A stretch of DNA of 64,000 bases from Hominiventricola aquisgranensis (lineage in GTDB: Bacteria; Bacillota; Clostridia; Lachnospirales; Lachnospiraceae): assembly GCF_040096225.1 (NCBI RefSeq), contig NZ_JBBMFC010000005.1:62001-126000 (forward strand). Reading direction: 5' to 3'. Both the position numbers and the translations under genes were made by a program. Positions 1-8,991 of this stretch are shown here, piece after piece. Every line of letters begins with the position of its first letter. Position 1 is the first letter of the stretch. The notes below the pieces were generated by a model. The model did not search any database. It saw only the letters and a list, made by a program, of their open reading frames with translations, and was not told the DNA's origin.

Positions 1-401
1 CCCACAAGTTCCGGATCCATATTGCATCGAATCTCGACTCCCATGGTCTCCTCTGTGATTCCATAAGACTCCAGCAGCAGTCGCTGACCTTTTTCCGTAG
101 CTCCTCCATGGCTGGCCATTGCCGGTACAATAAACGGCTCTGCACCTCTTTTTTTCAGTTCCTGGATCAATGTATAAATAATGGTGTTAATATGCGCGAT
201 TCCTCTGCTTCCAGCAAGAACTGCAATCTGCATTCCCGGTTTGATCAACTGATTGATTTCCGGCTTTGCCACTTCTCTTCTTACACATTCTTCCACATCA
301 TCCACACTTGGACAATCAAAAACCTGTTTTACCTTTACCATCTTTGGAAAGCTTTTATAATCCAGATCTCCAAACATGTTTTCTCCAAATGTTACTTCCA
401 T
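1..401 (-). CDS. LarA-like (lactate racemase-type) protein, 3' end cut by window edge
   Basis: Only the N-terminal 133 residues are in the window; the gene runs off the left edge. The ATG at 401 has a GGAGG ribosome site about 9 bases upstream. The stretches AVLAGSRGIAHI, EPFIVPAMASHGGATEKGQ and YGITEE resemble the N-terminal (DUF2088) domain of LarA-type proteins, which include the nickel-pincer lactate racemase and homologues acting on other 2-hydroxy acids. The LarA motif DDxTR was not seen in this part, so both cofactor and substrate are open. It lies 12 bases after the cyclase gene and is the last visible gene of the transporter cluster, suggesting a catabolic racemase/epimerase of the imported compound. 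Family call from memory; moderate confidence. Confidence 0.6.
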   Translation of the reverse strand, partial: MEVTFGENMFGDLDYKSFPKMVKVKQVFDCPSVDDVEECVRREVAKPEINQLIKPGMQIAVLAGSRGIAHINTIIYTLIQELKKRGAEPFIVPAMASHGGATEKGQRLLLESYGITEETMGVEIRCNMDPELV

Positions 402-413
402 GTTTCCATCCTC

Positions 414-1118
414 CTACACAATTGCAATCACACGAACTGGTGATCCGGTTGCTCCTTTTATTTTCAAGGGTGATGCTATAATGCTGCATCTTGGTTTTCC
501 AATCTTCTCCAAATTTTTAAGATTCTCAATAATATAAATGCCATTTGGTAGAAATGTCCTGTGTCCGATAAACTCAGATGTTGACAGATCATATGGATCT
601 ATGAGATCCAGATCCATACTCTCTACTCCGACCAGACGAATCTTTTTCTCCAGAAAATAATCTGCCACACTTCTGGTGATATAGGGCCATTTTCTGTTCA
701 GGAATTTTTCCTCTGGATCATTTAATTCCCAATATCTCGAAAATCGTGTCATAAGAAGAACTGCATCACCTTCACGAATAGTTTCTCCGGATTCTTTTTC
801 CCATTTTTCCACATCACTTCGCTCAATGGGTGCACCATCTTCCAGATGACGCAGATCTACTACCACTGCTGTTCCCATAATGACTCCGGGATCTACCTGC
901 TCCACTGTGATACCATCCTGTACAAAATGAAACGGAGCATCAATATGAGTTCCGGAATGAGGACAGAATGTAATCTTCTCAACATTAATCACATTTCCTT
1001 CATCCATTCGCTTGAAAAATTCAAGTTTAGGATCTGGAAAACCAACCGGTGCCGGGATTCCCGGTTCCAGCATCTGGCTCAGATCGACAATACGGTCTCC
1101 AACAATTTCATATCTCAT
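414..1118 (-). CDS. Cyclase family protein (kynurenine formamidase-like metal hydrolase)
   Basis: A 234-residue protein of the cyclase family (PF04199), which includes metal-dependent arylformamidases and other amide or lactone hydrolases. The signature HSGTHIDAPFHF (about residues 54-65) supplies the metal ligands, and the VDLSQMLEPGIPAP start and GVESMDLD segment fit the family at full length. It overlaps the upstream permease by four bases (ATGA), so the two are translationally coupled, and has a GGAAGGG site before its ATG. Next to a LarA-like protein and two importers it probably hydrolyses or isomerises the imported substrate. The substrate cannot be read from sequence. Confidence 0.85.
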   Translation of the reverse strand: MRYEIVGDRIVDLSQMLEPGIPAPVGFPDPKLEFFKRMDEGNVINVEKITFCPHSGTHIDAPFHFVQDGITVEQVDPGVIMGTAVVVDLRHLEDGAPIERSDVEKWEKESGETIREGDAVLLMTRFSRYWELNDPEEKFLNRKWPYITRSVADYFLEKKIRLVGVESMDLDLIDPYDLSTSEFIGHRTFLPNGIYIIENLKNLEKIGKPRCSIIASPLKIKGATGSPVRVIAIV

Positions 1119-2128
1119 GCGTTTTCCCTTCCTTTCCTGATCTCTGCATTTTTCTCATCCTTGATCTTAGTTGCGCGGTTCCGCTTGGTGATCACAGCCC
1201 AGGATACCGCAACGATCAGCATTAAGCCCTGAAGCAGCGGCTCAACAAAATATGCCGCGCCCATCTGCTGCAAGCCGGATACTACCGTTGCCATCAGAAG
1301 AACAGAGCAAACAGTTCCCCACACATTAGACTTACCTGACTTAAACGCAACCGAACTCATCAATGCACCGGCAAATGAATTCATCAGGTAATTAGGTCCT
1401 ACGGAAGTCTGTCCTACACGAAATACGGATGCCATCATAATAGATGCCATAGCTACGATAACTCCGGAACATACAAATGCCAGCAGCATATATTTCTTGG
1501 AAGAAATACCTGTCAGATTTGCCGCTTTCTCATTGGATCCCAGAAAATACAGGCAGCGGCCAGCCGGCAGAAATTCCATACAGATGTAGACAATGATCGC
1601 AATCATCATTGTAATAATAAATGTTGTCGGAATAATTCCCCATGTTGAGTTAATACTTAAAAATGCCTGGGGAAGACCTGAACCCAATACCTGCTTTCCG
1701 TCTGTGTACCAGTACGCAATACCATACACTACATATCCGACACCAAGCGTTGCGATGAAAGAATGGATTCCGATCCTGGTAATCAGAATACCATTGATCA
1801 GTCCGATCAGTGCTCCGCATACCAGAATGATCATAACAACCACCGGCCACGGCAACCCCTGCTGGCAGATCAGTCCTACCGTCAGAATATGAAGCAGACA
1901 CGAACTGTATCCCGCAGACAGATCAAAGTGTCCTGCTGCTATGGGAATGGTTACTGCGATTGCCAGCAGCACTACAATTGCCTGATAATTTAAGATTGAT
2001 TTTAAATTATATAAGGTAGGAAATGAATTGGGCAGTAAAATAGAAAATACAATAATTACACCTGCCAATATGATCAGCAGATTGTAAGTATTAAATATGT
2101 AGCTTAAACTGATTCCTTTTTTCTTCAA
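1115..2128 (-). CDS. ABC transporter permease, ribose/sugar (RbsC-type)
   Basis: An integral membrane permease (BPD_transp_2 family, like RbsC/XylH) with about eight to ten hydrophobic segments, 337 residues. The segment ITIPIAAGHFDLSAG-like (here VTIPIAAGHFDLSAGYSS) is the family hallmark near the second or third helix. I place the start at the TTG at 2128, because AAGGAGG lies 8 bases upstream of it; the longer frame from 2152 would start inside the ribosome site. It follows the ATPase by 13 bases and overlaps the cyclase by 4. It works with the ATPase (2142-3644) and the lipoprotein (3723-4916) as one sugar-type importer. Confidence 0.9.
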   Translation of the reverse strand: MKKKGISLSYIFNTYNLLIILAGVIIVFSILLPNSFPTLYNLKSILNYQAIVVLLAIAVTIPIAAGHFDLSAGYSSCLLHILTVGLICQQGLPWPVVVMIILVCGALIGLINGILITRIGIHSFIATLGVGYVVYGIAYWYTDGKQVLGSGLPQAFLSINSTWGIIPTTFIITMMIAIIVYICMEFLPAGRCLYFLGSNEKAANLTGISSKKYMLLAFVCSGVIVAMASIMMASVFRVGQTSVGPNYLMNSFAGALMSSVAFKSGKSNVWGTVCSVLLMATVVSGLQQMGAAYFVEPLLQGLMLIVAVSWAVITKRNRATKIKDEKNAEIRKGRENA

Positions 2129-2141
2129 CGTCGTTTCCTCC

Positions 2142-3644
2142 TTAAGCCTCAAACTTCAGTGCGCCTGCAGCAAGACCATTCAAATATGGCGCATTTATCT
2201 TTTCACCGGTTACTTCTCCTATTACACCGCCTCGGTCAAACAACACTACGCGATGTGCAATATTACATACTTCTTCCACATCAGACGAAATTAAAATAAC
2301 GCCTTTTCCTTCCTGCAGTAACAGCTGCATGAATTTATAAATGTCCATCTTGGCACCAATGTCGACACCTATGGTCGGCTCTTCAAAGATCAGGATCTCA
2401 CTTTTTGCCTCAAACCATCTGGCCACCATTACTTTCTGCTGATTTCCACCACTTAAGGTTCCGATTGCAGCTTCTTCATTCGGCGTTTTAATAGAAAATT
2501 CCTTGATGGCTGCCTTGCTTGAATCGCTCTCCTTTTTGGGATTCAGAATACAAAAACTTTTTTTATAAATTGCATATGGATTGGCATACAGATTTTCTTT
2601 TACGCTCAGGTCTGCCGCCATTCCCTCCTCTTTACGTTTGCTGGATACAAATCCTATATTGTTTCTGATGGCATCTGATGGTTCCTTGATCTTCACAGGT
2701 CTTCCATGGATCAGAATTTCTCCACTGTCCTTTGGCTCCACTCCCCAGATACATCTTCCCACTTCATGATGTCCTGCTCCGCGCAGGCCAAATAATGCCA
2801 GGATCTCTCCCCTTTTCAGCTGTATATTTACCGGACCTACAAACGTCGTATTCAGCTGTTTCAGTTCAAGCAACACATCTCCAGAGGCCGCTGCAGGTTC
2901 TGTCTTCTTTACAGATTCGATTGCTTTTCCAAGCAGATCATAGACCAACTGTTCCGGTGTCATATCACATGTATTTGATGTTTTTACCAGCTTTCCATTT
3001 CTGAGAACCGTAATTTTCTGAGATATTTCAAATATTTCATCCAGTCTGTGACTGACATAGATAATCGCAATGCCCTGTTTCTGAAGCTGCTTCAACATTT
3101 CAAACAACTTGTCAACATCCTTTTGAGGCAGTGTAGCCGTCGGTTCATCCAGAATCAATATATCCGTCTTATTGATCAGTGCTCTCGAAATGGCCACCAT
3201 AGATTTTTCTGCTGCAGATAAAGACGATACTTCTGCATCCGGATTGATCCCACAATCCAGCTTTGACAATACCTGCATTACCTTTTCCCGTGTTTTTTTC
3301 CATGAAATAAACAGACCATTTTTCTGGTAGCCTACAACCTGTGCAATATTTTCAGCAACACTCATCTCATCTACCAATCCAAGATCCTGATGCACCACAG
3401 ACAATGAAAGCTTATTTACATCAAGTCCGATATTGTTTCCTTTATATATAAACGTTCCTTCGGTGCAGTCATATACACCGCATAAAATCTTGATCAACGT
3501 CGATTTTCCAGCTCCGTTTTCTCCCAGAAGTGCATGAATCTCTCCTGGATAGATATCGATGCTCACATCGTCTAACGCCTTTGTCTCTGTAAAGGTCTTG
3601 GAAATATTTCTGATCTGCAAAAGCGGATCTTTTCCTGTATTCAT
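2142..3644 (-). CDS. ABC transporter ATP-binding protein, sugar (RbsA/MglA-type)
   Basis: A 500-residue ATPase with two fused ABC domains. Domain 1 has Walker A GENGAGKST near residue 42, a degenerate signature LSAAEKSMVAISRAL and Walker B ILILDEPTATL. Domain 2 has the weak Walker A FGLRGAGHHEV usual in RbsA, then LSGGNQQKVMVARW and ILIFEEPTIGVDIGAK. This architecture is specific to carbohydrate uptake of the ribose/galactose/xylose type. AAGGAGG stands 8 bases before the ATG. It energises the permease encoded just downstream. Confidence 0.95.
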   Translation of the reverse strand: MNTGKDPLLQIRNISKTFTETKALDDVSIDIYPGEIHALLGENGAGKSTLIKILCGVYDCTEGTFIYKGNNIGLDVNKLSLSVVHQDLGLVDEMSVAENIAQVVGYQKNGLFISWKKTREKVMQVLSKLDCGINPDAEVSSLSAAEKSMVAISRALINKTDILILDEPTATLPQKDVDKLFEMLKQLQKQGIAIIYVSHRLDEIFEISQKITVLRNGKLVKTSNTCDMTPEQLVYDLLGKAIESVKKTEPAAASGDVLLELKQLNTTFVGPVNIQLKRGEILALFGLRGAGHHEVGRCIWGVEPKDSGEILIHGRPVKIKEPSDAIRNNIGFVSSKRKEEGMAADLSVKENLYANPYAIYKKSFCILNPKKESDSSKAAIKEFSIKTPNEEAAIGTLSGGNQQKVMVARWFEAKSEILIFEEPTIGVDIGAKMDIYKFMQLLLQEGKGVILISSDVEEVCNIAHRVVLFDRGGVIGEVTGEKINAPYLNGLAAGALKFEA

Positions 3645-3665
3645 ATAATCTTCCTCCTTCTAACA

Positions 3666-3690
3666 CAGGGAGCCAATAAATAGCTCCCTG
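3666..3690 (-). other. Intergenic hairpin between binding-protein and ATPase genes
   Basis: Perfect 8-bp inverted repeat CAGGGAGC / GCTCCCTG with a 9-base loop, lying between the substrate-binding protein stop and the ATPase ribosome site. No U-tract follows it on the minus strand, so it is not a classical terminator. Such hairpins often stabilise the upstream binding-protein message or reduce downstream expression; that role is inferred here. Confidence 0.5.
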
Positions 3691-3722
3691 CGAAAATCAT
3701 CTGTCAATGTTGTTGTGGAAGA

Positions 3723-4916
3723 TTAATTAACTCCCCATATCTTTGCATATTCATCTGCAAAATTGTTGCTCGGAACAAATTCATTATTGTCTCCGCCTTC
3801 TGCTGTAATGTTGTCAGCGGTAACAATAAATACATTCATATCAAATACATACGGATCCGAATTATTGAAGAAACGGTTGATCTCATCCACTGCAATATAA
3901 CCGATCAGACTTGCTGATTCAGGAATGGTCGCAGCCTGATATTCACCATTTCTGATTCGATCGTATGCAGCGCCGTCTCCATCAGATCCCACCAGAATAA
4001 TATCATCCGTAGACACACCTGCACTTCTCAAGGATGCAACAATATAATCATAATAGCAGTCTGCAATCGACAGTACATAGATCGGTTCATCCGTTCCATA
4101 AGTACTGATCCAGGAAGAAGCTAATGACGGCATATTTGTTGCGATCTCAGACAGTGGAGAATTGACTACATCAAGAAGTTCCATTGTCGGGCACTCTTTG
4201 ATCCGCTCTTCCATAGCTTCTGCTTTCTCACGGGCAATTGCATACTGAGAATCATATAAGATGATCACTCTTCCGGTTCCGTTGCTTTTGGCAATCGCGT
4301 AATCAGCCAGTGCATGACCGATCTGTGTACCGGTCGTTGTGATATTATAGTACAGATTCAGATTCTCAGCCGGTCCGCTCGTCGCACAGGAATGAATTCC
4401 AACTGTCGGGATTCCCGCTGCCATTGCATCTTCAATACTTGCCTGCAGAGACTCCGCATCTGCCGAAGTTACGATAGCACCTGCCCCAACGGAAATCGCC
4501 TGGCTGAATGCCTCGATCTGTCCCTGAGTGGTTCCTTTTCCATCAAGTACAGAGCAATCCCATCCGATTCTGTCACATGCTGCTTTTACAGCATCACCCC
4601 ACGCTGCTTCAGATGGATTGGCGGAATTGGCATTGATCATAACGATGGACTTATTCTCTGCTGCTTTTGGTCCGTCAGTCGGTCCATACCACTCGCTCTG
4701 CGTACCTGTACTGTTTTCTATATTTGCAATCGCAGCTTTCAGAACTTCATCATCTGTCTGTTCTGCACTGTCTGTCTGTGTCTCTGCTGTCTCAGTCTGT
4801 GCCGGTTCGGTGTCTGTTGCTGTGGAAGTCTCTGATCCTGCATTACTGTTTCCACATGCCATTGTGCCAACTACCATTGCTGCTGTTATAAGAAATGCAA
4901 GTACTTTTTTCTTCAT
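3723..4916 (-). CDS. Sugar-type ABC transporter substrate-binding lipoprotein
   Basis: A 397-residue extracellular lipoprotein. The N-terminus MKKKVLAFLITAAMVVGTMAC carries a lipobox with lipidated Cys21, followed by a low-complexity Ser/Thr/Glu linker (about residues 22-55). The rest fits the periplasmic-binding-protein type 1 fold used for sugars (RbsB family, Peripla_BP_4), for example SIVMINANSANPSEAAWG and IILVGSDGDGAAYDRI. A GGGGG ribosome site precedes the ATG. It heads the ABC half of the cluster, 67 bases after the TRAP permease gene. The ligand is unknown; its association with LarA-like and cyclase enzymes argues against plain ribose. Confidence 0.9.
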   Translation of the reverse strand: MKKKVLAFLITAAMVVGTMACGNSNAGSETSTATDTEPAQTETAETQTDSAEQTDDEVLKAAIANIENSTGTQSEWYGPTDGPKAAENKSIVMINANSANPSEAAWGDAVKAACDRIGWDCSVLDGKGTTQGQIEAFSQAISVGAGAIVTSADAESLQASIEDAMAAGIPTVGIHSCATSGPAENLNLYYNITTTGTQIGHALADYAIAKSNGTGRVIILYDSQYAIAREKAEAMEERIKECPTMELLDVVNSPLSEIATNMPSLASSWISTYGTDEPIYVLSIADCYYDYIVASLRSAGVSTDDIILVGSDGDGAAYDRIRNGEYQAATIPESASLIGYIAVDEINRFFNNSDPYVFDMNVFIVTADNITAEGGDNNEFVPSNNFADEYAKIWGVN

Positions 4917-4983
4917 TTGTTTTCCCCCTTTTAATATGTTTTATTCGTAGTTTCAATTTACCAAGACAGCTTTTAACTGTGCA

Positions 4984-6261
4984 TTATACGCCTGTGCCCA
5001 TTAACCCCGGAAGGAACAGTGATAGCTGTGGGAACAGTGCAATACAAATCAGTACGATAAGTAATACCCCTAAAAACGGCATGGTTGCTTTTGCGATTCT
5101 GGTAAATGCAACTCCTGAAATATTTGCCAGCGTATAGGTTACAAGACCAACCGGCGGAGTGATTAGACCAATCATCAGTACCAGGATCATAACAACACCA
5201 AAATGTACCGGACTATATCCCATGGATGTAGCGATTGGTAATAATACCGGTGTCATAATGGTAATAGCTGCAATCGTCTCCATAAAGCATCCCACGATAA
5301 GCAAAATACCCATGGACAAGAAAATAAATACGGTCGGCGAATCGGATAAGGACAGAAACCAGTTTGCCGCAATCTGCGGAATTCTCTCATATGTAAGTAC
5401 CCATCCGAACACTGCGGATGATGCAATGATACATAATGATACGATGGTCTGCTCTGCCGTGTTCAGAAGAAGTGCCTTCAGATCCGATAATTTCAACTGC
5501 TTATAAACAACAAAGCTCAGAAATCCTGCATACAAAGATGCAACAATCGCTGCTTCCGTCGGAGTAAATTTACCACTCCAGATTCCTCCGATAATAATTG
5601 CCGGTGTCAGCAGTGATAAGAAACCTCTCTTGGTTGCGATCCAACGCTCTTTCCAGGTAGCTTTCGGATCTTTTTCATAGTTTTTGATCTTTGCCCAGAT
5701 ATATACGACCACGCACATGGATGCTGCCATCAGAAGTCCTGGAATAATACCTGCCATGAAAAGCCCGCCGATGGAACAGCCTGCAGATACTGCATATACA
5801 ACTGCCGGAATACTGGGTGGAATTACCGGCCCAATGGTGGAAGAGGCTCCTGTTACAGCCAGTGTAAAATCATCATCAAAATGTGCATCTCTCATGGCTT
5901 TGAGCTCCAACTGTCCAAGTCCTCCGGCATCTGCCACTGCAGCACCACTCATACCGGCAAAAATCACGCTCGCCAATACATTTACATGTCCAAGTCCTCC
6001 GGTAAAATGTCCTACCCATTTCCGGCAGAATGTAAACATTCTGTCTGTCACTCCGCCGTTGTTCATCAGGTTTGCCGCCAGAATAAAGAAAGGAATTGCG
6101 AGCAGTGTAAATGAATTAGGGCCTGTACAGAATTTTTCAACAATAATCCGGGCTGAAATATCATTTACAATAATGTAAAGTGCAGAACTTCCCAGCATGC
6201 AAAAGCAGATGGGTACGCCTATCAACATCAGGACAAAAAATGTGACTAAAAAAACAACCAT
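4984..6261 (-). CDS. TRAP transporter large permease (DctM family)
   Basis: The large membrane subunit of a tripartite ATP-independent periplasmic transporter, 425 residues with about 12 hydrophobic segments. Recognisable family segments are FILAANLMNNGGVTDRMF, AGMSGAAVADAGGLGQLE and IGPVIPPSIPAVVYAV. It couples uptake of carboxylates or sialic/uronic-type acids to the sodium gradient. It begins 2 bases after the small permease gene, and AAAGGAG lies within that gene's end, so the pair is coupled. Having a TRAP system and an ABC system in one operon is unusual. Confidence 0.95.
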   Translation of the reverse strand: MVVFLVTFFVLMLIGVPICFCMLGSSALYIIVNDISARIIVEKFCTGPNSFTLLAIPFFILAANLMNNGGVTDRMFTFCRKWVGHFTGGLGHVNVLASVIFAGMSGAAVADAGGLGQLELKAMRDAHFDDDFTLAVTGASSTIGPVIPPSIPAVVYAVSAGCSIGGLFMAGIIPGLLMAASMCVVVYIWAKIKNYEKDPKATWKERWIATKRGFLSLLTPAIIIGGIWSGKFTPTEAAIVASLYAGFLSFVVYKQLKLSDLKALLLNTAEQTIVSLCIIASSAVFGWVLTYERIPQIAANWFLSLSDSPTVFIFLSMGILLIVGCFMETIAAITIMTPVLLPIATSMGYSPVHFGVVMILVLMIGLITPPVGLVTYTLANISGVAFTRIAKATMPFLGVLLIVLICIALFPQLSLFLPGLMGTGV

Positions 6262-6263
6262 CT

Positions 6264-6731
6264 TTATTTTTCTCCTTTCACCTGTTTAACAATGTCCAGT
6301 GCAATCTGAATCAAACACAGAACAAAACTTGTGGGAACGACAATCGCCACATATCCCATATGAATCGGAATTGTTGCAGCTTTTTGTGAACACTGAGATA
6401 CAAAATACTCCCAAGATGGTCCCAGTAAATAGATGAACAGGAGAATCAGAATAATGTCTCCGACGATCAGCATCAGTTTTTTGATTACTGGCGGCATTTT
6501 TTCTTCCAGTAATTCCATCCGAATATGAAGTCCTTTTCCAATGCCGTAGCACATTCCAATAAATACGACCCATACAAAGATGTATTTCGCAAGTTCTTCA
6601 CTCCAGGTCAGTGCAAAAAAGAAGAGCCGGAAAAATACCTCTAACGTCATTATAACTCCCATCGCAGCGATTCCGATGACCATAAACCAGCCTTCTATCT
6701 TATTTAATGCATCTTCGAATTTTAAAAGCAT
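6264..6731 (-). CDS. TRAP transporter small permease (DctQ family)
   Basis: The small four-helix membrane subunit of the TRAP transporter, 155 residues from the ATG at 6731, which has GGAGGG directly upstream; the longer frame back to a TTG at 6758 would overlap that site. The segment FVWVVFIGMCYGIGKGLHIRME is typical of DctQ, with helices around residues 15-35, 45-65, 85-105 and 125-145. It pairs with DctM, which follows after 2 bases. Confidence 0.9.
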   Translation of the reverse strand: MLLKFEDALNKIEGWFMVIGIAAMGVIMTLEVFFRLFFFALTWSEELAKYIFVWVVFIGMCYGIGKGLHIRMELLEEKMPPVIKKLMLIVGDIILILLFIYLLGPSWEYFVSQCSQKAATIPIHMGYVAIVVPTSFVLCLIQIALDIVKQVKGEK

Positions 6732-6800
6732 TTTTCCCTCCAACATTTTTTGCTTCAAGGAACAGAAGTCTCGCTTCTGCTCCCTGAGTTCAAAAATCGT

Positions 6801-7895
6801 TTATTTTACTTCTGTTGCGGAAAGAGCATCGTATACGCCTTCGCCCCATACAGACTCATTCTGTTTGATGTAATCAGCAAGTGCAGCTTTGAAGCTGTCG
6901 ATATCAACATCATTGTTGATCTCCATGGAATCGCCATTTGCGATCTCATCGATCATAGAGTTCTCATATTCAACCATGCTTGCGGTAATCTCCGGCATGT
7001 ACTTAGCCACGCACTCATCAAGAATCTGTGCAAGTGCCGGATCCAGCTTTTCATAGGAAGCAGAAGAGATAAACAGTGGGCAGTTCTGTACAGAATGATA
7101 AGTCATGTTCATGTAACTGCATACTTCCTGGAATCCCTGGCTCAGGATCGTTGCAACCGGATTTTCCTGACCATCCACAACACCGGTCTGCAGTGACAGA
7201 TATACTTCAGATAAGTTCATCGGAGTCGGCGATGCACCCAGCGCCTGCCATACTGCCACAGAGTTTTCCTGACTCGGTACACGAATCTTCATACCTGCCA
7301 GATCACTTACATTGCTTACCTTCTTATTAGTAGTAAGCTGACGAGTTCCATAATAGATTGGGCTTAACATCTTGATTCCAGATGCCTCTTCATAGGAGTT
7401 CCACAGTTCCTGTCCAACTTCAGACTCATTCGCTGCCATCATCTGATTCACATCTGTGAAAATGAACGGAGCATCCATAACCATAACCGGCTCGTAATCC
7501 TTACCTGCTTCTGAAATACCCATAACCGCCATATCAACGGTTCCATTCTTCAGACCTTCATGAATCGATGGCTCATCACCTAACTGTGCTGCTGAGAAAT
7601 GCTTGATCTCCAGTTTTCCGTCCGTTGCTTCAGAAACCTTCTGAGCAAAATCATCCAGACCAATGGTAAATGGATGTTCTGCCGCATAGATATGTGCCAG
7701 TGTCAGTGTAGCCGGTTCCACATTAGACAGGTCAACCGCATCTGTTGAAGTATCGTCAGTCTCCGTTGCTGCCTCTGTCTCCTGCTCCTGTGCCGGTGCT
7801 GTTGCAGCAGTATCTCCTGATTTGGATAATCCACATGCCGCCATGCTCATCGCCATTGCTCCAACTAAAAGTAATGCAAGTGTTTTCTTTTTCAT
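6801..7895 (-). CDS. TRAP transporter solute-binding lipoprotein (DctP family)
   Basis: A 364-residue extracellular receptor. The signal peptide ends in lipobox SMAAC (Cys21), followed by a Thr/Glu-rich linker to about residue 55. Family motifs include LTLAHIYAAEHPFTIGLDDFA, KMKIRVP-like GMKIRVPSQENSV with the conserved carboxylate-binding Arg, and EVYLSLQTGVVDGQENPV. Such receptors bind organic acids (C4-dicarboxylates, uronates, 2-oxo acids). AGGAGG lies before the ATG. It is the promoter-proximal gene of the whole minus-strand cluster, 318 bases from the divergent regulator. Confidence 0.95.
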   Translation of the reverse strand: MKKKTLALLLVGAMAMSMAACGLSKSGDTAATAPAQEQETEAATETDDTSTDAVDLSNVEPATLTLAHIYAAEHPFTIGLDDFAQKVSEATDGKLEIKHFSAAQLGDEPSIHEGLKNGTVDMAVMGISEAGKDYEPVMVMDAPFIFTDVNQMMAANESEVGQELWNSYEEASGIKMLSPIYYGTRQLTTNKKVSNVSDLAGMKIRVPSQENSVAVWQALGASPTPMNLSEVYLSLQTGVVDGQENPVATILSQGFQEVCSYMNMTYHSVQNCPLFISSASYEKLDPALAQILDECVAKYMPEITASMVEYENSMIDEIANGDSMEINNDVDIDSFKAALADYIKQNESVWGEGVYDALSATEVK

Positions 7896-7982
7896 TTCGT
7901 TCCTCCTGTTTTGTTTTCATCTCTCATTTTCTTCTGACAAATTATTTAGCGCTTATTCATCTGACAGACATCTGATGTTTTA

Positions 7983-8011
7983 CATATATCATATATTATT
8001 TTAGTTGTCAA
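7983..8011 (-). promoter_or_regulatory. Candidate promoter of the TRAP/ABC cluster
   Basis: On the minus strand a perfect -35 TTGACA (8006-8011) is followed after 17 bases by TATATG (7983-7988), four of six to consensus. It would start transcription about 80 bases before the DctP ATG. A small perfect inverted repeat ACATCTGATGT (about 7968-7979) lies just downstream and might be an operator half. Confidence 0.55.
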
Positions 8012-8059
8012 TATTATATCAGAAAAACAGATAAAAAATATGTTGATTTGTTAAATTTT

Positions 8060-8079
8060 AACGTTAATGCATTAATGTT
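8060..8079. promoter_or_regulatory. Near-perfect 20-bp palindrome, candidate FadR/GntR operator
   Basis: The 20-bp sequence AACGTTAATGCATTAATGTT is 18 of 20 symmetric about its centre. It lies in the divergent region, 49 bases upstream of the minus-strand -35 and 46 upstream of the regulator's own -35, the only long dyad there. The remaining divergent region (7896-8213) otherwise holds just the two promoters and AT-rich sequence. Assignment to the adjacent regulator is by position. Confidence 0.5.
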
Positions 8080-8124
8080 TTTGTGCTTTTTCACGAATAT
8101 CATTCTCTTCTCCGTATTATTCAT

Positions 8125-8153
8125 TTGACATCTTATCTTTTGCATGCTAATAT
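8125..8153 (+). promoter_or_regulatory. Promoter of the FadR-type regulator
   Basis: Perfect -35 TTGACA (8125-8130), 17-base spacer and TAATAT (8148-8153), five of six to consensus, giving a start about 55 bases before the regulator's ATG. Confidence 0.75.
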
Positions 8154-8213
8154 TGAAATAAAAAGTATTGTATTTGATAAATAAGAACATATTAGGAAAA
8201 AGGTAATTACTAT

Positions 8214-8933
8214 ATGGACGTTCATAAACTTTTTAAAACTAATAAACGAGAATCCGCTGTGGACATTGTCGTCAATAATATCAAACAGCTTCTCGTCGAG
8301 CAAAAACTAAAGCCAGGAGACCGACTCCCAAATGAGTTGGAAATTTCTGAAGGACTTGGTGTCAGCCGTGGTTCCGTCCGGGAAGCCATGAAGATTCTCT
8401 CCGCATTTGGACTTGTAGATGTCAAAGTCGGCAATGGAACTTATGTATGTGAGAAGCCAGGATCCACCCTGATGGATTCTCTTCTTCTGAGTTTTTTTGT
8501 CACTAATCCGGATCCGGAAAAGCTGTATGAACTCAGACAGGTGATTGAGATTGATGTTCTGGAAATGATACTAAGACATTATGATGAAAATACTGCTGAG
8601 AGAAAAGCGCTGAGGGAAAACCTGAATTTACTTGGAAAACTGATAGACAAGAATCTGTCACTGGAACAGCTGAAAACCATAGACCTGGAATTCCACCATC
8701 TGATGGGAAGCTGTACAAAGAATGTTCTGATGGAGCGGATCTACAGTATTGTTCTTGATTTTATGGAACCGACAATCACCGCTACCCTAAAAACTCACCA
8801 TGGTGAGATCACTTACCAGGAACATCAGAAGATCCTGGAAGTTATTGAAACGCAGGATTATGATCGCATTCATGATGTCATCACAGATTCTGTGAACACC
8901 TGGTCAACACGCCAACAAGCTTCTAATCTTTAA
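8214..8933 (+). CDS. FadR/GntR-family transcriptional regulator (FCD domain)
   Basis: A 239-residue DNA-binding regulator. An N-terminal winged helix (about residues 12-80, with KPGDRLPNELEISEGLGVSRGSVREAMKIL) is followed by an all-helical FCD ligand domain (about 95-230). In that domain ELRQVIEIDVLEM and the later LEFHHLM and EHQKIL supply the Asp/His metal and ligand residues of the family. FCD regulators usually repress catabolic operons and are released by an organic acid. It is divergent from the TRAP/ABC/LarA-like cluster, so it is the likely local repressor; its ligand would be the transported compound or a product of it. Confidence 0.9.
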   Translation: MDVHKLFKTNKRESAVDIVVNNIKQLLVEQKLKPGDRLPNELEISEGLGVSRGSVREAMKILSAFGLVDVKVGNGTYVCEKPGSTLMDSLLLSFFVTNPDPEKLYELRQVIEIDVLEMILRHYDENTAERKALRENLNLLGKLIDKNLSLEQLKTIDLEFHHLMGSCTKNVLMERIYSIVLDFMEPTITATLKTHHGEITYQEHQKILEVIETQDYDRIHDVITDSVNTWSTRQQASNL

Positions 8934-8941
8934 CCCTATTA

Positions 8942-8979
8942 AAAATCCCGTGAACTGCACTCGGCATTCACGGGATTTT
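8942..8979. terminator. Bidirectional intrinsic terminator
   Basis: A perfect 13-bp stem (AAAATCCCGTGAA / TTCACGGGATTTT) with a 12-base loop, between the convergent regulator (+) and NlpC/P60 (-) genes. Both strands end in T-rich tracts, so it can serve both genes. Confidence 0.9.
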
Positions 8980-8991
8980 GCTTTTCTCATA

